A DNA stretch of 64,000 nucleotides, from contig NZ_CP025116.1 in assembly GCF_002831625.1 (NCBI RefSeq), positions 372,001 through 436,000 on the forward strand, read 5' to 3'. The notes beneath the pieces were generated by a model. The model had not been told where the DNA came from and did no database searches. It worked only from the letters and a program-made list of their open reading frames with translations. Below are positions 47,993 through 57,635 of this stretch, in pieces. The translations under genes and the position numbers were made by a program. Positions within the stretch are counted from its first letter, which is position 1. Every line of letters begins with the position of its first letter. This DNA comes from Nonlabens sp. MB-3u-79. Lineage in GTDB: Bacteria; Bacteroidota; Bacteroidia; Flavobacteriales; Flavobacteriaceae.

Positions 47993-50146
47993 ATGATTAA
48001 AAACTGCATGCTTTTATTGGCTTTTATATTTGTAAGTCAAAGCATTACCGCTCAGAAAAACATTAGTGTTGAAGATATTTATAAAGGAGAATTCCGCACA
48101 GAAGGGCTTCAATCTTTAGCCTCATTAAACAACGGGACTGAATATTTAGTTCTTAACTACAATAGAGACCAGACGCAAACCATAGATAAATACAGTTATC
48201 TCACTGGAGAAAAAACAGCAACCCTAGTTAATAGCGCAGACATCAAGCTTCCTATCAGTAATTATATTTTAAGCAGTGATGAGAAGCAAATGATGATCAT
48301 TTCTGAAAGCAACCAAATCTTCAGACGCAGTTCCTATGATAAGGTGCATGTTTTGGACCTAGAAACTAAAAAACTGACTTCTTTAAGTGACGAGTTCGTT
48401 AGAAGCCCTTCTTTCTCTCCAGATGGTAAGAAAGTAGCTTATGTTTTTGAAAACAATATCTACTATAAGGACTTGACAACAGGAGTATTAGTTCAAGTGA
48501 CTCAGGATGGTGTCACTAATGAATTAATTAATGGAGTTACAGACTGGGTATATGAAGAAGAATTTGCTTTTGTAAAGGCCTATGAGTGGAGTCCTAATAG
48601 TGAGCAGATTGCTTTTATCTCTTTTGACGAAAGTGATGTTCCTGAATTTTCTATGGATATTTACGGAAAGGATTTGTATCAGTACCCTGAAGTATTTAAA
48701 TATCCAAAAGCTGGAGAAAACAATGCCGTTGTCGCATTGCACCAGTTTACTTTAGCTACAGGAACAAGACAAGAAGTTTCTTTAGGACGTAATGAAGAAT
48801 TTTATATAGCCAGAATCAATTACTCTCCTAATGGCCAACTTGCTGCCCAATTATTGAACAGACATCAAGATGTTTTGGATTTCTTTTACGTTAACCCTGA
48901 TGGAACATCAAAAATCGCTTTTACTGAAAAGGATACGGCGTATATAGATGTTACTGACGACCTTACTTTCTTAAAAGATGGCAGCTTTTTATGGACCAGT
49001 GAAAAAGACAACTGGAGGCATATTTATCTATACGATGCCGATGGTAAAGAAAAACGCCAAATCACAAAAGGAAACTGGGACGTTACTTCTTATTATGGTT
49101 ATGATGACAATTCAAAAAGCGTTTACTTTCAAAGCACAGAAGATGGCTCTATCAATAGAGGCATTTATTCCATCTCTTTAAAAGGAAAGAAAAAGAAAAA
49201 ACTCTCTTCTGAAACAGGTACCAACTCTGCTTCATTTAGTAAAAACTTTACCTATTATATCAATACATTTTCAAGTGCTACTGCTCCACCTGTATACACA
49301 TTGAATAATGCAGAGGATGGCAAATTAGTGCGAGAGATCAAAAACAACAATAATCTTCAACTCAAATTGAAGGATTATATAGTAGCCCAAAAAGAATTTT
49401 CTACCATTAACATCAATGGCAATGATTTGAACATGTGGACTATGAAGCCTCAAGGCTTTGATCCTAACAAAACCTATCCGTTATTCATGACACAATACAG
49501 CGGTCCTGGCTCACAATCTGTAGCTAACGGCTGGTACGGTGCAAATGACTATTGGTACAGTATGCTAGCTAATCAAGGTTACATAGTCGTATGTATAGAT
49601 GGACGTGGAACTGGATTCAAAGGAGCCGACTTTAAAAAAGTGACTCAAAAAGAATTGGGAAAATATGAAGTAGAAGATCAAATCGCAGCTGCTAAGAAAT
49701 TAGGTGCTATGAATCACATCGATGCGAGCCGCGTAGGAATTTGGGGCTGGAGTTATGGTGGGTTTATGAGTTCTAATTGCTTATTAAAGGGTAATGATAC
49801 TTTTAGCATGGCAATAGCTGTGGCACCGGTAACTAACTGGAGGTTCTACGATTCGATTTATACCGAACGATACATGACGACTCCACAAGAGAATGCCAGT
49901 GGTTATGATGAAAACAGCCCGATCAATCACGTAGATAAATTAAAAGGGAAGTACCTTTTAATTCACGGTAGTGCTGATGATAATGTACATGTTCAAAACA
50001 CCATGAGAATGGTAGAAGCATTGGTGCAAGCTAACAAGCAATTTGACTGGGCCATCTACCCAGACAAAAATCATGGGATTTATGGTGGGAACACCAGAAT
50101 CCACTTGTACAACAAGATGACCAATTTTATTAAAGAGAATTTATAA
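47993..50146 (+). CDS. Dipeptidyl-peptidase IV-type serine peptidase (S9)
   Basis: The 717-residue protein has a signal peptide (LLLAFIFVSQSITAQ), a beta-propeller with SFSPDGKKVAYVFENNIYY and the double-Glu-like VTDWVYEEEFAFVKAYEWSP, and a C-terminal hydrolase domain with Ser in GIWGWSYGGFMS, Asp in LIHGSADDNVH and His in DKNHGIYGG. It cleaves N-terminal dipeptides (X-Pro/X-Ala) from peptides in the periplasm. The next gene is a POT peptide transporter, so the two form a dipeptide-uptake pair. Confidence 0.95.
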   Translation: MIKNCMLLLAFIFVSQSITAQKNISVEDIYKGEFRTEGLQSLASLNNGTEYLVLNYNRDQTQTIDKYSYLTGEKTATLVNSADIKLPISNYILSSDEKQMMIISESNQIFRRSSYDKVHVLDLETKKLTSLSDEFVRSPSFSPDGKKVAYVFENNIYYKDLTTGVLVQVTQDGVTNELINGVTDWVYEEEFAFVKAYEWSPNSEQIAFISFDESDVPEFSMDIYGKDLYQYPEVFKYPKAGENNAVVALHQFTLATGTRQEVSLGRNEEFYIARINYSPNGQLAAQLLNRHQDVLDFFYVNPDGTSKIAFTEKDTAYIDVTDDLTFLKDGSFLWTSEKDNWRHIYLYDADGKEKRQITKGNWDVTSYYGYDDNSKSVYFQSTEDGSINRGIYSISLKGKKKKKLSSETGTNSASFSKNFTYYINTFSSATAPPVYTLNNAEDGKLVREIKNNNNLQLKLKDYIVAQKEFSTININGNDLNMWTMKPQGFDPNKTYPLFMTQYSGPGSQSVANGWYGANDYWYSMLANQGYIVVCIDGRGTGFKGADFKKVTQKELGKYEVEDQIAAAKKLGAMNHIDASRVGIWGWSYGGFMSSNCLLKGNDTFSMAIAVAPVTNWRFYDSIYTERYMTTPQENASGYDENSPINHVDKLKGKYLLIHGSADDNVHVQNTMRMVEALVQANKQFDWAIYPDKNHGIYGGNTRIHLYNKMTNFIKENL

Positions 50147-50173
50147 TCACAACCCCCAACTAACCCCAATTAT

Positions 50174-51718
50174 ATGTCAAATGCAATTAAACAAAAAGAA
50201 CTATTCGGTCATCCAGTAGGTCTGTACATTTTATTTCTTACAGAAATGTGGGAGCGCTTTTCTTATTATGGAATGCGTGCCATACTCGTATTATATTTAA
50301 CGAGCGAGACCCTTTCTGACAATCCAGGTTTAGGCTGGACAGATGGGAGAGCACTTGCTTTATACGGATGGTATACGATGTTAGTTTATGTAGCGTCCAT
50401 ACCTGGTGGAATAATAGCAGATAAAATAATAGGTCAGAAACGATCTGTCCTTTATGGAGGTTTATTGTTATGTGCAGGACATGGTGTTTTATCTATTGAG
50501 CAAAACTGGGCCTTTTATACAGGACTAGCTCTCATTGTTGCTGGTGTTGGTCTTTTAAAACCAAACATTTCCACTCTTGTAGGTGGTTTGTACGAACCAG
50601 GAGACGATAGAAGAGATAAAGGATTTAGTATTTTTTATATTGGAATTAATGTAGGGGCTGCTGCGGCGTCCATTATTGTTGGTTTAGTAGCCAAATCATA
50701 CGGATGGCATGCTGGTTTTGGATTAGCTGCTATTGGTATGGCATTAGGTCAAGTGGTGTATATGTTTGGTCAAAAGCACTTGAGCCACGTGGGTAACAAA
50801 CCCGCAAAAGCTGTGAAAAATGACGGTAACGTCTCCATTGCACAACTGTTTAAAAATATGATAAGCAACAAAGGATCGCTAGCTGCATGGGTTCTTTTAA
50901 CTATCGCCTCATTAGCCGCTCTTTTTATGTGGGACTGGGCTTATGGACTGTTGTTCTTGTTTTTATCTTTTGTCGTTGGTATGATGATGGCTATTTTTCA
51001 AGATCTAGACACTCAAATTGACAAAGACCGCTATGTGGTCTTATTGCTTTCATTTTTAATTGTAATTGTTTTTTGGGGCGCCTTTGAGCAAGCCGGAGGA
51101 TTAATGAATCTATATACGCAAACCAAGACAGATCGATTCTTTTTAGGATGGGAAGTTCCTAGTGCGTTGATGCAAGCATTTAACCCTATGTACATTATCA
51201 TTTTTGCAATACCTGTGGCAAGTGCCTGGATATGGTGGAAAAACCGTGGTAACGAAGCTTCTTCATTATTTAAAATGGCTTTTGGAGTTATTGTGATGGG
51301 ACTTGGATTTGTTTTTATGATAGGTGCCTCTTTACAATATGAAGAATTAGGAGAATCGGCATTGTATTGGCTTGCCTTAGCCTACTTACTTCACACGTTA
51401 GGAGAATTATGTGCTTCTCCGGTAGCCTTATCTTTTATCACAAAATTAGCTCCCATAAGATATGGAGCACTGATGATGGGTGTGTATTTTGCAGCAACAG
51501 GATTAGGAAATAAAGTAGCAGGAATTATAGGGGAAAGCGCAGAAGGAGCAGGTGAGTTAACCGTATTTACAAGCATCACTGTTTTCTGTGTTGTTTTTGG
51601 CTTACTAGTAATCGCTTTGCTTAAACCTTTAAAGCGCTTAACCCACGGAGCAGAAGATAAAAACAAAGAGCAACTCGAACAAGAAGGCTATGAACTTGCT
51701 GACACTGAAATCAACTAA
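50174..51718 (+). CDS. Proton-dependent oligopeptide transporter (POT/PTR2 family)
   Basis: The 514-residue inner-membrane carrier has the signatures LTEMWERFSYYGMRAILVLYL (PTR2, E-x-x-E-R near residue 22-28), GGIIADKIIGQKRSVLYGG and FSIFYIGINVGAAAA. It imports di- and tripeptides with H+. It is 27 bases after the DPP-IV gene, probably co-expressed. Length and motifs are normal. Confidence 0.96.
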   Translation: MSNAIKQKELFGHPVGLYILFLTEMWERFSYYGMRAILVLYLTSETLSDNPGLGWTDGRALALYGWYTMLVYVASIPGGIIADKIIGQKRSVLYGGLLLCAGHGVLSIEQNWAFYTGLALIVAGVGLLKPNISTLVGGLYEPGDDRRDKGFSIFYIGINVGAAAASIIVGLVAKSYGWHAGFGLAAIGMALGQVVYMFGQKHLSHVGNKPAKAVKNDGNVSIAQLFKNMISNKGSLAAWVLLTIASLAALFMWDWAYGLLFLFLSFVVGMMMAIFQDLDTQIDKDRYVVLLLSFLIVIVFWGAFEQAGGLMNLYTQTKTDRFFLGWEVPSALMQAFNPMYIIIFAIPVASAWIWWKNRGNEASSLFKMAFGVIVMGLGFVFMIGASLQYEELGESALYWLALAYLLHTLGELCASPVALSFITKLAPIRYGALMMGVYFAATGLGNKVAGIIGESAEGAGELTVFTSITVFCVVFGLLVIALLKPLKRLTHGAEDKNKEQLEQEGYELADTEIN

Positions 51719-51784
51719 AAATCCTGTTTTAATAAATAATAAACACGGATATATAGAATGTCATTTGAATATTATATTTTTAAC

Positions 51785-51813
51785 AAAAAACACACTACTT
51801 CGGTGTGTTTTTT
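51785..51813. terminator. Terminator between POT and thioredoxin genes
   Basis: AAAAAACACAC pairs with GTGTGTTTTTT around TACTTCG; a strong terminator on the plus strand, immediately upstream of the thioredoxin gene. Confidence 0.85.
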
Positions 51814-51841
51814 GCTTTAATAGAAGTTGTAAATTTGTTTT

Positions 51842-52366
51842 ATGAAATTATTCACTATAGTATTTCTGTTTATTTCGGCTTTTGGCTTTTCTCAAGTCAA
51901 CTGGATGAGTATGAATGATGCCCTTGCTGCACAGAAAAAAGAACCTCGTAAAATTTTGATGAAATCCTACACAGACTGGTGTCCTAATTGTAAATGGATG
52001 GATAAGTACGCTTTCGCGAAAGCAGATATCGCCACATACATCAACGAGAACTATTACCCCGTAAAATTTAATGCCGAAGGAAGTGAAGTGATCAACTACA
52101 AAGGTGCTACCTACGCTAATCCGCTTAAAAAGCGCAACGATCGCGCGCAACATCAATTTGCTGAATTTATAAGAATATTTGAATATCCTACACTGGTATT
52201 TTTTGATGAAAAAGGAACCATTATCAATCCAGTTCCTGGCAAATTAGATGCTAAAAAGTTGGAAATCTACATCACCATGCTCGCAGACGAGACTTATAAG
52301 TCCATCAACACGGGGAAAAAATGGAACGATTACCAGCGTGATTTTAAATACAAACTACAAGATTAA
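51842..52366 (+). CDS. Secreted thioredoxin-fold protein (WCPNC)
   Basis: The 174-residue product has a signal peptide (MKLFTIVFLFISAFGFSQ), then TDWCPNCKWMDKY (Cys47, Cys50) and a cis-Pro in IFEYPTLVFFD, so a thioredoxin-like disulfide protein of the periplasm. The dispersed palindrome (ending CA rather than CG) encodes AFAKA at residues 57-61, in the helix just after the active site. It is convergent with comEC, the coding regions overlapping by 4 bases. Confidence 0.88.
   Translation: MKLFTIVFLFISAFGFSQVNWMSMNDALAAQKKEPRKILMKSYTDWCPNCKWMDKYAFAKADIATYINENYYPVKFNAEGSEVINYKGATYANPLKKRNDRAQHQFAEFIRIFEYPTLVFFDEKGTIINPVPGKLDAKKLEIYITMLADETYKSINTGKKWNDYQRDFKYKLQD
52009..52024. repeat. Dispersed palindrome, copy 12 (in thioredoxin gene)
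   Basis: CGCTTTCGCGAAAGCA, one difference at the outer base, core intact; read as AFAKA. Confidence 0.9.
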
Positions 52367-54429
52367 TCGACTGCTACCGCTCCTTCTTCATAGGTGTTTA
52401 AAAACCTAATGTTCCTTTGATCACAAGTGACTTTCCAAGCCTCTATTAAATGGCGATAATTAGAACCGTCAGCGATAATCATTTTCGGTTGGGTGTCTAG
52501 AATAAGACGTTCGATGTTTATTTTGGGCGAGTGCGACAGCAAGACGTTAGCGTTCTTAATAGAAGTATCATAGACTCCATTTTCAGATATCACCACCAAT
52601 TGTGCGTCTTTATAATGTACCATACTTTGTAAATCGGCTATAGAGAGTTTCTTGCCTCGATGATTTTCTATGTTTTTTAATCGCTCCAAACTAATAACCG
52701 CTCTTGTAGTATCCATGACATGTAAATCAGTAAGCAGTAGGGCTTGATCCTTATTGCTCAGACTGACCGCACTTCCTGTGGCTTGATGCAGTACTAAAAA
52801 CTGCTCTTCACTGAAGGTATACTTTTCAAAAGCATGTATCCCTATCCAGAGTATTACAGATGCGAGACTGAGATGCAGCATCCAGTTGGGCTTTTTTAAG
52901 TAAAAACGTTCCTTTTTACTTCTTTTAAAATAAGGAACTACAAACAAAACCAAACCAAACAGAGCTGTATATATCAAAATGGTTTCCCACCAGGTGATGT
53001 AGATGTCTGTTATGATAAATGCATCCCAAGAGCTGATTGCAGCAACGGTTTCCATTATAAATTCCAGTAGTACATTTATAGCAGTCGTTAGCCAGTCGGT
53101 AGGAAGCCCGATCAACAATAAAAGAATCAACAACAACGCAGCACCTATAATGAATGGCAATAAGGGCAGCAGTAGCAGGTTACCAAGAATAAACAAGCCT
53201 GGAAACTGATGAAAATAAAACAGGCTCACTCCTGCTACTCCTATTTGAGCTGCAATAGTAACGGTACATATGCTCCAGAAAAAATCTTTGACCTTATTGG
53301 GCCAAGTCCATAATCCAGCCAGTACAGGCTGTATCAATACAATAGAAAATACCGCCATATAACTCAACTGAAAACCCACCTGAAACAGCAATCGTGGATC
53401 ATAAACCAATAACACAAAAGCAGATAAGGTCAAACTGTGATAAACCGATCCTTTGCGTTTGAGGTTCATACCTATGGCCACAAAAGAAAACATAGTTACT
53501 GCTCGCATGATGGATGGTGACATTCCGGTGAGTAGAGCAAAGCACCATAGAAGAACAATAAGAACAGCACTTTGAATCCAGCGACCGTATTTGAGTCGCA
53601 AGATACTTTGAGTGAGAAATCTTAGAATCAATAGAATGATTCCAACATGCAAACCACTTAAAGCGAGAATATGTATCACCCCTGCATCTCTAAAGCTTTT
53701 GGTGAGCTCGGGATCAACATTCTGTCGTTGTCCTAAAACCAAAGCTTCTATCATCGCACGAGGACGCTCTTTTAAACTGGATGCCGTTAGTTCCTTTAGA
53801 ATGGTATTTCTGACACCCAAGAGCACATCTGCTCTTTCAGGACCCCTCTCATCACTCCATATACGAGTTGGATCTGCATAAATCTGACCATAGACATCAA
53901 TAGACTTCAAATAGGCTCTGTAATCAAAATCACCTGGGTTACGTGCAAATGCTGGTAAACCTATATGCTCATAAACCACTAGCCTATCGCCTACCTGGTA
54001 ACCTAAACTGTCAGATCTTTTAAATAACACCAATGCTTTTCCTGAAACCTCTTGCTGCCCCAAAAACAATACCTCAGCATAAAAACGATCATTAAATGTA
54101 TTGGAAGTCAATCGTTGTTTTAGCTCAAGAGAAATAACTTGGTCTTCACCTTGTACCCGCTTATTAATAAAATGATTACTTGTTAGCTGATTACGGTACT
54201 GCAGATGAATTCCTCCTAGAAAAAAGAAAAAGCAGTAAACAGCTACTGCAAAGAATGTTTTTGAAAAAAATGAATACTTGTTGATGAGCAAGGAAAATAA
54301 GGCGATCAAAAAAGATATGCCCAAGCAGTATAGATAAGCCTCTGCAGGGAATTCTATACCCCTAGAAAAAATAATTCCTGCGATAAGAAAAAATAAAATT
54401 CTATAAAATGGATAATCAAGCCAGCGCAT
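52363..54429 (-). CDS. comEC: ComEC/Rec2-family competence channel protein
   Basis: The 688-residue protein has the N-terminal domain (beta-barrel-like, DRLVVYEHIGLPAFARNPGDFDYRAYL) and the Competence helices (DAGVIHILALSGLHVGIILLIL, SPSIMRAVTMF, FLLQVGFQLSYMAVFSIVL-like). It imports transforming DNA across the inner membrane. The C-terminal ~180 residues do not show the HxHxDH metal motif of the usual metallo-beta-lactamase domain. It lies after the C40 peptidase in a surE-lpxB-C40-comEC run. The only DNA-uptake gene besides the HhH protein at 22313. Confidence 0.88.
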   Translation of the reverse strand: MRWLDYPFYRILFFLIAGIIFSRGIEFPAEAYLYCLGISFLIALFSLLINKYSFFSKTFFAVAVYCFFFFLGGIHLQYRNQLTSNHFINKRVQGEDQVISLELKQRLTSNTFNDRFYAEVLFLGQQEVSGKALVLFKRSDSLGYQVGDRLVVYEHIGLPAFARNPGDFDYRAYLKSIDVYGQIYADPTRIWSDERGPERADVLLGVRNTILKELTASSLKERPRAMIEALVLGQRQNVDPELTKSFRDAGVIHILALSGLHVGIILLILRFLTQSILRLKYGRWIQSAVLIVLLWCFALLTGMSPSIMRAVTMFSFVAIGMNLKRKGSVYHSLTLSAFVLLVYDPRLLFQVGFQLSYMAVFSIVLIQPVLAGLWTWPNKVKDFFWSICTVTIAAQIGVAGVSLFYFHQFPGLFILGNLLLLPLLPFIIGAALLLILLLLIGLPTDWLTTAINVLLEFIMETVAAISSWDAFIITDIYITWWETILIYTALFGLVLFVVPYFKRSKKERFYLKKPNWMLHLSLASVILWIGIHAFEKYTFSEEQFLVLHQATGSAVSLSNKDQALLLTDLHVMDTTRAVISLERLKNIENHRGKKLSIADLQSMVHYKDAQLVVISENGVYDTSIKNANVLLSHSPKINIERLILDTQPKMIIADGSNYRHLIEAWKVTCDQRNIRFLNTYEEGAVAVD

Positions 54430-54451
54430 GATTAAATATACCTAATCTATT

Positions 54452-55171
54452 TTAATCGATTCTTCCAGCTCTTAAGAAAGCATCTATCCAATAGGCTTCG
54501 TTCAAAGTAGACGTCATCACACCTCTCGATGTAGTGGAATGTATGAATTCAATTTCTCCAGGAGTTACTCTTGTAATCAGTGCAACATGATTGACCTGTC
54601 GCTTGTTTTTACCAGTGGCAAAGAATAGAAAATCTCCCTTCCTCACCTGATCCAGATCCAGCGCATCAGCTTTTAAATAAATAGAACGGCTGCTCCGCGG
54701 TATACTTTTGCCAGCTTCTTCAAAAGCCGTAGAAATCAAACCACTGCAATCCATTCCTTTTGCAGTAGTGCCTCCATAACGGTATTTCACTCCTTTATAT
54801 CGCATCGCATTTTCCACTATTTGGTCTATAAAAGGAGTGCTTTCTGCATAGGGCTTGTCATTTGATTCTACCTCCAGTTGCACTTCTTCTATTTCCTCTA
54901 TCTCCGTTTCGTCGCCATATGTTGTAGGGCTTTTATAAACACCGGCTCTCGGTGCCTTTACAGCTTCCTTTTTAGTTGTAATTACGCTAGGCCTAGAACT
55001 TCCACAAGAAGTTAGTCCTAAGGAAAGCAGTAAGACTACTGACGATAAAACTATAGAAACAGATTTTTTATTGCTGTTGTTTTGCTTTCTATTTGTTCCG
55101 CTTTCGCGAAAGCGGAATAAAAAAAAACTGATGCCATACTTGCGATAAGAAAGTGGAATGATTAAACGCAT
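54452..55171 (-). CDS. NlpC/P60 (C40) cell-wall peptidase, lipoprotein
   Basis: The C-terminal half is a C40 cysteine peptidase: AKGMDCSGLISTAFEEAG (Cys), VNHVALITRV (His) and EFIHSTT. It cuts peptidoglycan stem peptides. The only in-frame start is the ATG at 55171, giving a long N-terminal stretch before a lipoprotein signal (VLSSVVLLLSLGLTSC). That stretch (residues 20-24, RFRES) is the dispersed palindrome. A nine-A run at 55119-55127 could allow slippage onto the alternative ATG at 55137. Confidence 0.85.
   Translation of the reverse strand: MRLIIPLSYRKYGISFFLFRFRESGTNRKQNNSNKKSVSIVLSSVVLLLSLGLTSCGSSRPSVITTKKEAVKAPRAGVYKSPTTYGDETEIEEIEEVQLEVESNDKPYAESTPFIDQIVENAMRYKGVKYRYGGTTAKGMDCSGLISTAFEEAGKSIPRSSRSIYLKADALDLDQVRKGDFLFFATGKNKRQVNHVALITRVTPGEIEFIHSTTSRGVMTSTLNEAYWIDAFLRAGRID
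55099..55114. repeat. Dispersed palindrome, copy 13 (in C40 lipoprotein N terminus)
   Basis: Perfect CGCTTTCGCGAAAGCG, extended to TTCCGC...GCGGAA; read as RFRES before the lipoprotein signal. Confidence 0.95.
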
Positions 55172-55324
55172 ACTACCCGTTAAATTTCAAAATATTGTGT
55201 ATAAAATTAGAATTCCTTTTAGGTCCAACCAAAGTAAAACATACCAGCATAACATCTGTTAGAATTCTATATTTATGGAGAATAAGACAGAAAAGAACTG
55301 ATTTGTAAACGACATATAGATATT

Positions 55325-56449
55325 TTATTGTTGTAATTTCTTTATATCTGCATATATCATACCAGCGGTATTCTCACTGGCTCCAATGCCCCCTAACTTT
55401 TTTTCCAATTCATAATAATCTGCAAAAATGCGGTTGCGCTGCGTAGGATTGAGGATTAGATCCAATTCTTTTTGCAGTGTTTTCTTGTTGAAGTGCGACT
55501 GTATCAACTCCGTAACTACTGGTTGATCCATGATAAGGTTTACCAGTGATATGTAATCCAGTTTGACAATACGTTTAGCAATGTTATAGCTTATGGAACT
55601 TCCCTTATAACAAACTACTTGAGGCACTTTAAAAAGTGCGGTTTCCAGCGTTGCCGTTCCTGAGGTAACTAATGCCGCATGGCATAAACTCATCAAATCA
55701 TAGGTGCGGTTCATGACTAAAGTTACCGGATAGTCCTTGAGGTAACCGCTATAAAAAGACTCGTCCTGACCTGGTGCTCCAGCGATAATGAATTGGTAAC
55801 CTGGATAACGATCTACCATTTCCAGCATGACGCTCAACATTTTTTTAATTTCTTGTTTACGACTTCCTGGCAACAGTGCAATTAAGGGTCTGTCATCCAG
55901 GTGGTAAGTAGCAAGGAATTTAATATGATCTACGGTCTTTCTTTGCGCGATGGCATCAATTAAGGGATGCCCTACAAAGTGAACTGGGAATTGATGTTTT
56001 TGCTCGTAAAAATCCTTTTCAAATGGTAAAATCACATACATCTGATCAACATCCCTTTTGATGGCTTTGATGCGACCTTCTTTCCATGCCCATATTTGTG
56101 GAGAAATATAATAATGATTTCGGTAGCCTTTGATTTTGGCCCATTTCATGATCCTAAAATTGAACCCCGGATAATCGATATAGATCATCGCATCTGGCTG
56201 AAAATCTTCAATATCTTCCTTGCAAATTCTGATGTTTTTAAGAATGGCTTTTAAATTGCTCAACACTTCTACAAAGCCCATAAAGGCGAGCTCTTTATAA
56301 TGTTTTACAAGGCTTCCACCTTCGGCCTGCATTAAATCGCCACCCCAAAACCGAAACTCTGCCTCTGGATCTTTGTTTTTGAGTTCTTTCATGAGCAACG
56401 CCCCATGAAGGTCACCACTCGCCTCACCTGCAATCAAATAATATTTCAT
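55325..56449 (-). CDS. lpxB: Lipid-A-disaccharide synthase
   Basis: The 374-residue glycosyltransferase joins UDP-diacylglucosamine to lipid X in lipid A synthesis. Motifs: YLIAGEASGDLHGALLM at the N terminus, YIDYPGFNFRIMKWAK, GHPLIDAI, LLPGSRKQEI and LVTSGTATLETAL. Length and motifs are normal. The upstream 99-residue membrane protein ends 3 bases before it. Confidence 0.96.
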   Translation of the reverse strand: MKYYLIAGEASGDLHGALLMKELKNKDPEAEFRFWGGDLMQAEGGSLVKHYKELAFMGFVEVLSNLKAILKNIRICKEDIEDFQPDAMIYIDYPGFNFRIMKWAKIKGYRNHYYISPQIWAWKEGRIKAIKRDVDQMYVILPFEKDFYEQKHQFPVHFVGHPLIDAIAQRKTVDHIKFLATYHLDDRPLIALLPGSRKQEIKKMLSVMLEMVDRYPGYQFIIAGAPGQDESFYSGYLKDYPVTLVMNRTYDLMSLCHAALVTSGTATLETALFKVPQVVCYKGSSISYNIAKRIVKLDYISLVNLIMDQPVVTELIQSHFNKKTLQKELDLILNPTQRNRIFADYYELEKKLGGIGASENTAGMIYADIKKLQQ

Positions 56450-56452
56450 AAG

Positions 56453-56752
56453 CTAGAATTCAAAATATAAAACTGCCAGTGCAGCAAGAATGGTAGCCAG
56501 TAATACCCCACGAGCTTCATATGGCTGCACGGGTTTTTTAAATTTCCCAATAGTTGAAGTGAGGAAAAAGAAAAATACCACTAAATTAAGTACGGCCCCT
56601 AAACCTATAAGCCCTCCTAAGAAACCTTGGCTATACCCTTCTTTGATGATGTACTCAAAGCCCTTATCTGTTGCAAAATAAACGTACAGATAAGTTCCTA
56701 TGGTATTGGCAATAAGCCCAAATATAAATCCTTTTAAAATCTTAATTACCAA
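56453..56752 (-). CDS. Small three-helix membrane protein
   Basis: A 99-residue protein with three hydrophobic segments (FIFGLIANTIGTYLYVYF, GGLIGLGAVLNLVVFFFFL and ARGVLLATILAALAVLYF). Function is unknown. It overlaps the end of surE by 11 bases and stops 3 bases before lpxB, so it is part of the same operon and conserved by position between them. Confidence 0.8.
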   Translation of the reverse strand: MVIKILKGFIFGLIANTIGTYLYVYFATDKGFEYIIKEGYSQGFLGGLIGLGAVLNLVVFFFFLTSTIGKFKKPVQPYEARGVLLATILAALAVLYFEF

Positions 56753-57524
56753 AATCCCATGTATTTAGTTCGCTTATATAGTGATGTGCGGTAAGATCAT
56801 ATTGGGTAGGAACAATAGAAATGTAATTATGAGCCAGTGCCCATTCATCGGTATCTTCACCTTTATCGTCATTAACAAATTTACCGGTAAGCCAGTAGTA
56901 GTCCTTACCATTTGGATTCGTGCGCTTGTCAAATTCTTCCACCCAATAAGCATTTGCCTGACGGCATATTTTTACTCCTTTGATTTCCTCTTTGGTAGCT
57001 TTTGGAATATTGACATTAAAAATGACTCCTTTTGCCATTCCTTTCTCTAGAACTTGCTCAATAATTTGTTTTACATACTCCCGAGATGAAGAGAAGTCTG
57101 CATCATGAGAATAATCACATAGAGAAAATCCTATGGCTGGAATTCCTTCTATACCTGCCTCCATGGCAGCACTCATCGTACCGCTATAAATCACGTTGAT
57201 CGCGCTATTACTTCCGTGATTGATACCACTAAGGCATAGATCTGGTTTGCGATCGAGTATTTCATGACTTGCCATTTTCACACAATCTACAGGTGTACCG
57301 CTCGTCGTATATTCCTTATGGTCGTAATCGTGTTGTAAAAACTCCTTCACATAAAGCGTGTCGTTGATGGTTATCGCATGACCCATGGCACTTTGCGGGC
57401 TATCTGGAGCCACCACGACTACATCACCTAGCTCTCTAGCGATACTTATTAATGTTCTGATTCCTTTTGCGGTAATACCATCATCGTTAGTAACTAGAAT
57501 GAGTGGTTTCTTTTTATTTTCCAT
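56742..57524 (-). CDS. surE: 5'/3'-nucleotidase SurE
   Basis: The 260-residue enzyme begins with the metal-binding LVTNDDGITAKGI and shows APDSPQSAMGHAIT and CLSGINHGSNSAINVIYSGTMSAAMEA. It dephosphorylates nucleoside monophosphates and is linked to stationary-phase survival. It is the first gene of the surE-orf-lpxB unit. Confidence 0.95.
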   Translation of the reverse strand: MENKKKPLILVTNDDGITAKGIRTLISIARELGDVVVVAPDSPQSAMGHAITINDTLYVKEFLQHDYDHKEYTTSGTPVDCVKMASHEILDRKPDLCLSGINHGSNSAINVIYSGTMSAAMEAGIEGIPAIGFSLCDYSHDADFSSSREYVKQIIEQVLEKGMAKGVIFNVNIPKATKEEIKGVKICRQANAYWVEEFDKRTNPNGKDYYWLTGKFVNDDKGEDTDEWALAHNYISIVPTQYDLTAHHYISELNTWDFGN

Positions 57525-57635
57525 AAGATATTTAAGGTGGTTAAAATTAAGTAAATTAGCCGTACCATGTAAGATTCTTACCTTACTTTAACCTTCTTAA
57601 ATTGGCACGGTTTTTACATGCATAGAAAGAGACAA

